This document shows, one piece after another, positions 56,366-64,000 of a stretch of DNA of 64,000 bases. The DNA comes from Allodiplogaster sudhausi (Eukaryota > Nematoda > Chromadorea > Rhabditida > Diplogasteridae), in the NCBI GenBank assembly GCA_945643635.1, contig CALZFC010000279.1, positions 1,394,501 to 1,458,500 of the forward strand, read 5' to 3'. Position numbers and translations under genes: made by a program. The notes under the pieces were generated by a model. It was not told the DNA's origin. It did no database searches and saw only the letters and a program-made list of their open reading frames with translations. Numbering within the stretch: position 1 is the first letter of the stretch; each line of letters starts with the position of its first letter.

Positions 56366-59300
56366 CGAGGCATGGAGAGAAAGAAAGATAGACGGGGATT
56401 CCCTTGACAAGATAGTCTGCCTCTCTCTCTCTCTCTCTCTCTCTCTCTTGATTGCCGTAAAGTGTCCATTCACACTTCCCTCTTGTGCCACTGACGAAGG
56501 AACAGAAAGCAACTTTTAATATCTACCCCTTTTTTGCTTCTTATGAGTAAGTCTAGAGTTTTATATGAACCCCAAGTCTTCTGAATATAACGAGAGTAGC
56601 TAACTGTTCATATGAAATGTCGAAATATATGTAAGATCTTTTTTCTATGATTTAGAATAATGCGTACGAAACTCTTCTTAAACCATTGCAGGTAAAAAGT
56701 GTTTCAGTGGTACCCACCGGAATAGTCTACTTCAAACCCTATACAGGATCATGTTTTGTATCTCATATAATATCTCTAAGTCATTTATCCTCTGAAGTTC
56801 ATTTTGCTTTCTTTTGTTTTCTTAGTTTGAGGTCAGCTCTCCTTGTTTGAAGCTTCCGTATTCCGTGTAGGAGTTAGGTCGTAGATAGAAGAGAAGCAGA
56901 GACGCAGAGTTGGTTACAAAAGAGGGAGAGAAAGAGCATGTGAATGAAAGCAGAGAGGAAGGGAACGAGCTGGGACGTGGAGAAAGCGACCGAGAGAAAC
57001 TGGGCGAATAAACGAACGACCTTGGCGATCGATTGCCTCTGCTCTCAATGCAAATAGCTGGTTGTGTCTGGATCTCTCCCTTCACTCTATCTCCTCTCGT
57101 CTGCGCTCTCCCATGTCCCCATACTATCTCACCGTGCGCTAGCCTTCTTTCCCAGCGAGTGTAGAAAGGAGAAGTGAGAGCAGGAGCAAGGAAGAAGAGA
57201 TGCAGAGAAGACACAGAGTGACAAGAGAGAACGGCTGGAGAGGAGAGAATGAGGCAAGTAGAGTGGAAGCGGCCTGTCTCCCTTCTCTCGCGTATACGAG
57301 AAGAAGAGATGGGCCGCAGTCTGACAGGAAAGGGGGGGGGGGTGAGAGAAGAGAGCTAGTGGGTAAGACGGATGAGAAGCGAATGGAAGGGAGGCAAGGC
57401 AAGGGGGGACTACCACTCCGCCTTCTTTCTCCCTAATAAGCAAAGTGCTCACGGCGATTCCAGAGAGATAGGGAAGGGAAGAGAGATGAGAGGAACGAGA
57501 GAAGCAGAGTGGATTCCTCATCTCTCACTCTCGCAACATTGACAGAGAAAAAAAGAATGTTCACTACGAAACAAAACAACAACAACCACTTTTCTAGGGG
57601 GGCCCTTCCTAGATTTACAACCACAGACTAGTAATTCGTCAAACAAAAGGAGAACGCGATGACGATATATTTGTACTTGCCACAAGGGAGAACACTTTAT
57701 GCACTCTGGAAATAAGCCGTTTTAATAGCAGATTAGTAATCAAGCAGTGTATATTAATTACGATCCTGCCTCCAATTAACTTGTTAATAATAGCTATCAA
57801 ATAAATGAACGCTATCTCTAATCTGCCCTTTTCTGATAAACTTCGCTGAAGTGCGGTTCATTCGCATCAAAAGTGCTCAAGTGATTACGGTATGTTTGAG
57901 CAAATCTCGTTCTCTCTATTTCTACATAGCAACATGTTTTCCACGTGAGCGAAGTGAAAAACCCCACGACTTCACAAATTGCAAGGTATGAAAAGAATCT
58001 TGCACGCTTCGTAATCCCTTCCAAAGAGCAGACTTCACGTGACATTGCTACTCATATGTACTTATTTGCACCCAAGCTAAAAGAAATCACTTTGCCAGAA
58101 TAGTGATAAGGATATAAACAGATGGTGAAGGTGGAAGAAATAGCAAGAACTTCTAAAGCGATTAGTATGAATACCTGACAAATATAGCAGGAACGTAGAG
58201 AACAGTTTTTCTTCATGTTTTCTCAATACTTCTGCAGGAATCCTATCTTTGTCATAGCCTGTTCTATTTTTAAAGGTTTCTTCCAAATTAGAAATTCTTC
58301 CGATTAGCTTATCATTAGAAACAATGCTTTAAACCATTTGAGGTGCTATTCTAGCTGAGGGGGACCAAAATTTTTTACCATTCGAACTTGAATCCTGCAC
58401 AGGAGAGGTTTTATGCAAAGGAAATTGGGCTCGAATGGCAAAAAATTTTGCCCCCCGCCCCCCCCCCCCCCCCAACAAGTATAGCGCCGAAAGCTACATA
58501 CGTGCGCGAAGGGGTATTTTTATTTCCGTCTTTTTAATGATCGGGAAGAGACTCATGTTTCCGGAATGACAGGAGAATAAGTTTCAAGAAACTGTCCCGG
58601 ATAACGGGAAGACCCAACATCACGCCGGAATATTATTTTAAACATACATGTTGCTAACCCATTTTCATTTACACATTGGAAATCGTAAATAAACAGATCC
58701 AAGTTAATTACTTCTCACTATGCATCCTCTAATTCTGCTCTTAAAAGATGCGTAAACTGACGAATCCAGAAGTTGATGGAATTCTTTTGTTTCAGCAACA
58801 GTCTCCTGTCTCTCGCGGCAGCAATTCAAGGCCCGAATCGAGAGACCGCTATGCAGCTACGGCCAACGCTGTTGCTGCCGGTGCAGGTTTCTTTTAATCC
58901 TGCAAATTTCCCTTTCATTAACACATTTGTCTTCCTTACCTAACAATTCACAAATATACGCGAAAAAAGATGTGGAGAGAAAGAGTGATCTGGAAGAAAG
59001 AACTGTAGGAATAGATCAAATCAAATAGCACGACCCGGTCACTATGCAAGTTCGTAAACGACGCAAATCAACTCTTTTAGGCGTGTTTGCAGGAGGCTAC
59101 CCGCCACCAGTAGGAGCAGAACACGCTGGGCAAGCGCAGCTTGGCTCAGCTTCCGGCGCGCCCCACCAGCAGCCACCCGGTCTCCCGATGGGCCCGCCGC
59201 CCCAGCCGGGCGCCCCGGGTGTCTACGCTCCTGGCTACCCGAATGCCCCTCCTCACGGCTACTGGCCTCCACCGCATCGGCCACCCATGTACGGCCCTCC

Positions 59301-62300
59301 AATGCACGGCGCCTATGGCTACGCGCCAGGGATGCCGCATCCAGGCCAAGTGGCCTATCACCCAGGCTACCCGCCGCATCCCATGATGAGAGCGCCGCAC
59401 ATGCCGTCCCAGGCAGACATCGTCAAGCTGCCCAGTGGACCGAATCCACTCGAATGGGCTGCGATGCAACGGCAAAAGGTTCAGCAACACTCAAATCAGC
59501 TAACAATAAGCGCAACTGTATAATACGAAGACATTTACAGGAGATACCAGGCCAGCCATCACAGAGTCCTGCTACTTCCACTACTGACGAGAATGCCGAT
59601 GAAAAGGCACGAATGGAATCGCCGTCATGGCCGAATCACGTTCGTTTCACTCGCTTAAAATCTCCGGGTGTTTTTTCAAATTTGAATCAAGAAATTTGGA
59701 AAACTCACTGGAAACGCTAGTAATTTCCTCAATGTTTTTTATATTTTAATTTCACTCTTGGTAATTTGAATAGCAAATTTTACCGCCATTTTGCTGAAGA
59801 GATTTCGTCTTATTTTGAATTTTAGCTATCTTTAGTGCTTTAGTCAATTCGTGCAGTTTGCCCTATTTTTATACAATGGATCATTTCACATTATCTTCTT
59901 AAAGTCCACAAATGTTCGTAGAAGTTAAAATTAACTAATGATCTGTTTTCATTCGCTTTTCCTAACCTCTCAACTTGCAGTACCAACGTCCTCCTGGGCC
60001 GCCGGCGCCTTCCCATGGCATGATGATGCAGCCCGCTGCCATTAAAATGAAGGAACCAACAATTGTAGACAGATTGGTACGGAATTTTATGTATATCTTT
60101 TAATTTGTTTAAAAATAATTTCTTGTATGAATAAGTTGGTACTATTTTATTAAAGTAGAATCGCAGATAGAAAGAGACTTAAATTAGCTAAATTAGTTTA
60201 AAAATTCTATTTTTAACAATAGTACCCTTTTTGTGATAAATAAAACGTGCCATTTTGAAGTTAAAATGTTTATGAACGGGGGCCTACCTTATGAATGCTT
60301 GGCTTGTTCTTCAGGTCGGCCCAGCGAATGCAGCGAATCCCCCGGAGGTGATGCCTCAACGGCGGGCTTTCTTCGAACGCCTGGTCACATTCTGCGAGAC
60401 GAATGGCGAGCCCATCACGATGATTCCTCAAGTCTCCAAGCAAAACGTCGATCTTCACCGCCTCTACATTGCTGTGCGAAATAAAGGAGGATTTGAACAA
60501 GTCGGTTTTTTCACGTTTTACCTGGTACTTTCTGGAAAATATTTTTTGCAAAAAAAAAAAAGTAACGGATTAAAGATAGAGCGAGACAATTTTTGTTCCG
60601 TTTCTTCTATTTCCCCTCTGCTCCTTCTCGTTCCATGTTTCTCATCTCTATTGAACCATCATTCTCCACTACTGATAGCTTAATCGCGTCATGTGGGAAT
60701 AAGGAAAGTGAAGACAACGAAAGGTGCCTTTTTGTCAGAAGTGCGAAACAGCGACTACTCGTACACCACAAACAAGTCTAAGGAATCCGTTAAAATCAGG
60801 GGTGGTCCGTCCCAACCTTTTAGATTGTGTTCTTAATTAAAGTGTAGATCTACGACTACTTGCAGGTGACGAAGGACAAGGCATGGAAAGCGATCTGCAG
60901 TGAGGCGAACCCGGAAATCTCGGAATCCTCAGCGGCCGGCTATCAGTTGAGAAGGCATTACCAGAAGCATCTTCTCATGCTCGAGTGCATGGAAACGCAG
61001 AGAAGTCCCAAGGAAGTCTTGAAATTCGCTGAGAATCTGAAGAAGAAGAAGAAGCCATCGGAGACCACCACCGGGCCGGGGACTCCCGGATCAGGAGCCC
61101 CCACGACTCCTCTCCCCTCCACTCCTTCCTCTACACGTCAGTACAATCTTCAGTTCTCCGTCTCTCACGTTCTCTCTCTATGTCTCATCAATTTCTCAGC
61201 TCTTCCCCTATATTATCTCTCTATCATTCTTTCCTAATCTCTGTGCGCACATACTTATTTTTCGCTCCCCAAATCACTCGCGTCTCTTACTTTTCACTGT
61301 TCCAATCACTCGCGTCTATCTATTTTGAAAGGTGGCGGGCAAGAAGCTAGACAACCTTAGTTCTAACTGGTAAGAGTGGACGCAGTGTGCCACTGTGATT
61401 AGAGAATGACCATGGTGAGAAGCACACTGAGCTTCTCTTTGGTTGGCAAGGCGACAGCACAGAGATTACGGTAGGAGTATTCAGCGCAAGCCCAGGTGAT
61501 ATATCTTCTTCCTTTGTATCTGCATCTCTATCGCTCTCTCCACTTTCTTCTACTCTTATGTCAGCCACTCTCACTACTGCACTTGGCTTGCGCTGATAAG
61601 GAGATGGGGCTATGAAGGCGAGTGTTGCAGTTGGCAGAGAGTGAGAAGAGTGTGAGAAAGAGACAGAAAGAGAGAGAGAGGGAAAGAGCACGAGAGAGCA
61701 AGAGAAGCAGACAAGGGGATTCTGTTCCGACTTCTACCAATCGCGAATGCACGGCGCTAATGGAAAACGTGTGCTATTCTGACAAGAACAGAATTATAGT
61801 AAAGATATTAAAGATGATATGGCATGACAAGTAATGGAGTATCGCGAGTAAGTTGGCGGAAGCCGTTGCGACTGCTGTCTCTTCTACCTAGTTCGGCCGA
61901 GACCCGCCCCTCCTCCCCTCTCCTCCCCCTCACTCATCTCGCGCGCTCTCTCTTTCTATCGCTCTCTGTCTCTCGCTCTCACACTTGGCAGCAGCCAGCC
62001 TTGCCAGAGAGAAATTGCGGGAGAGCACCTTCCTTCATAGCGACAGAGCCAGAGCTTGTGTTGGCGGGAGATTATCACTCTGCACTTGTTGCCATCTGCC
62101 CGCCATTCCTCGAGGACGCGGCCAGCGGGTGTCGACGGGAGCGGGCCGTGGCCGTTCCCGCCGGCGCCAGCCAGCCGCCGTAGCCGAGGAGGAGGCGCCC
62201 GCGCCGAGCGAGCAGAGCTATCCCGCGCCCACTCATGCCGAGAAGGTCGCGACTGCAGCTGCCACTTGGTTCCCCCAACACCCGCAACATGGCGGCGGCT

Positions 62301-62819
62301 TCCTCTCTGCTGGAGGCCAGCGACTGCCTGTCTATCCTCAGCCACAACAGCAACAGGACTCAGAATACAACTCTGGCCAGATGGCATCCACTTCCTATCC
62401 CGGCCATCCCTCAGCTTATCCCAGTCCTTATCCCCCTCCACCCCCTCACTGGCAGCCGAATCCTCACATGGTAGCGACCCCCTCCCATGCGTCTCCCTAT
62501 CTTCGAGTGTCGCCCTCCGAGGGACCACAGACATGCTCCTCCTCTGTAGCCTCCGGAGTGCCCTCCTCTTCGTCCCCTGCTTCGTGGTCGGGTGGAGGGA
62601 GCAGCGGAGCGGTGTCTCCGTATGCTCAATATGCTGTGAACTACTACCACCAACAGCGAGAAGCTGCCTTCTACCGCCAGCGGGCTGCAATGGCTGCTCA
62701 GCACAGCCTCGGTCCCCAGCATCCCTACCACCAGCCCCATCCTGGCTACCCCTCTCATCCCCCTCCGCATCTTTCTCAGCATCATTCTTCCATGATTGCT
62801 CAGCCTGCAACCTCTTTCG
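54502..62819 (+). CDS. ARID1/OSA (BAF250) subunit of SWI/SNF, 5' two-thirds (continues past the window)
   Basis: Nine exons: 54502-54558, 55226-55354, 58796-58886, 59093-59478, 59541-59639, 59981-60076, 60315-60500, 60866-61136 and 61992-62819. Every junction is phase-compatible. The first exon gives MSTDHSHQPLPPSTSASDQ, then TPTLNTLLSKPTNE, the equivalent of the PTLNQLL motif near the N-terminus of ARID1A. Gly/Pro/Tyr/His-rich disordered sequence follows. The ARID DNA-binding domain reads RRAFFERLVTFCETNGEPIT, DLHRLYIAVRNKGGFEQVTK and AAGYQLRRHYQKHLLMLECM. A second Pro/Tyr/Gln-rich exon (SAYPSPYPPPPPHWQP) follows. No BAF250 C-terminal domain lies within the window; it should lie downstream. 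The protein targets BAF-type chromatin remodelling complexes. C. elegans has one such gene (let-526). Confidence 0.88.
55355..58795. other. 3.4-kb ARID1 intron
   Basis: It contains (GA)n at 55648-55687, poly-G runs near 55689-55720, (GA)n at 56333-56365, (CT)n at 56421-56448 and a MITE at 58342-58488. I see no additional exon. Flanking exons are both phase 0, so none is needed. Confidence 0.5.
58342..58488. mobile_element. 147-bp MITE related to the ATM-intron element
   Basis: It starts GGTGCTATTCTAGCTGAGGG and ends CAACAAGTATAGCGCC. The inverted end matches the 13433-13943 element in the GGTGCTAT/GGCGCTAT word and the adjacent G-run. Inner arms pair over CAAAATTTTTTACCATTCGA. The flanking 8-mers do not match, so the target duplication has decayed or the ends are misplaced. 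Confidence 0.6.
61137..61991. other. 855-bp ARID1 intron
   Basis: Pyrimidine-rich at both ends with a GA tract near 61664-61690. No supportable exon. Confidence 0.45.

Positions 62820-64000
<1,181 letters not shown>

Overview
The window is eukaryotic nuclear DNA and almost certainly from a nematode. Every recognisable gene is split by short GT-AG introns, and there is a cuticle collagen with the nematode-specific N-terminal domain and furin-like site. Its ATG directly abuts a splice acceptor, as in trans-spliced nematode genes. Introns and spacers are crowded with (GA/CT)n microsatellites. I cannot name the species. Gene models were built by hand from reading frames, splice-site phase and similarity to remembered protein families. 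Family names are therefore established knowledge, while exon edges are my reading of the sequence.

Layout. 131-871 (+): 3' end of a TAT-SF1/CUS2-like splicing factor. 883-4960 (-): bifunctional CoA synthase, with a large foldback element in one intron. 5517-6520 (-): SHB-family SH2 adaptor. 7277-8322 (+): NUDT7-like CoA diphosphatase. 8705-12216 (-): cyclic-nucleotide-gated channel, beta type, with one in-frame TGA. 12940-25007 (+): an ATM kinase of about 46 exons. 25834-28333 (+): SNX1/SNX2 retromer sorting nexin. 28864-31738 (-): class I Golgi alpha-1,2-mannosidase. 32164-34924 (+): mitochondrial ClpX. 35909-44063 (-): SLC4 Na+-coupled bicarbonate transporter. 45361-45732 (-): an unrecognised possible gene. 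47492-50285 (+): cuticle collagen. 50759-51484 (-): DDA1-like subunit of DDB1-CUL4 ligases. 54502 to beyond 62819 (+): ARID1/OSA (BAF250) subunit of SWI/SNF, running towards the window end.

Gene organisation. Genes are packed head-to-head and tail-to-tail. Four divergent pairs share presumptive promoters: SHB/NUDT7, CNG/ATM, mannosidase/ClpX and DDA1/ARID1. The TAT-SF1 and CoA-synthase stop codons lie only 11 bp apart, so their 3' ends must overlap. CoA synthesis and CoA degradation enzymes lie within 7.5 kb of one another. ATM, DDA1 and ARID1 all belong to nuclear DNA-damage, ubiquitin or chromatin pathways, but I see no operon-like arrangement linking them.

Mobile DNA is the most unusual content. 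There is a 2.1-kb foldback element with arms of about 610 bp and a nested hairpin. A 400-bp hAT-type element has a perfect 8-bp target duplication. Two related GGTGCTAT-ended MITEs are present. A 1.3-kb element in the collagen intron carries what looks like an exon of an RWDD1-type gene. Two stretches that break otherwise good exons, one in CNG and one in ATM, are both 15 nt, begin with GT, end with AG and contain in-frame stops. I report this as a curiosity needing cDNA, not as established micro-introns.
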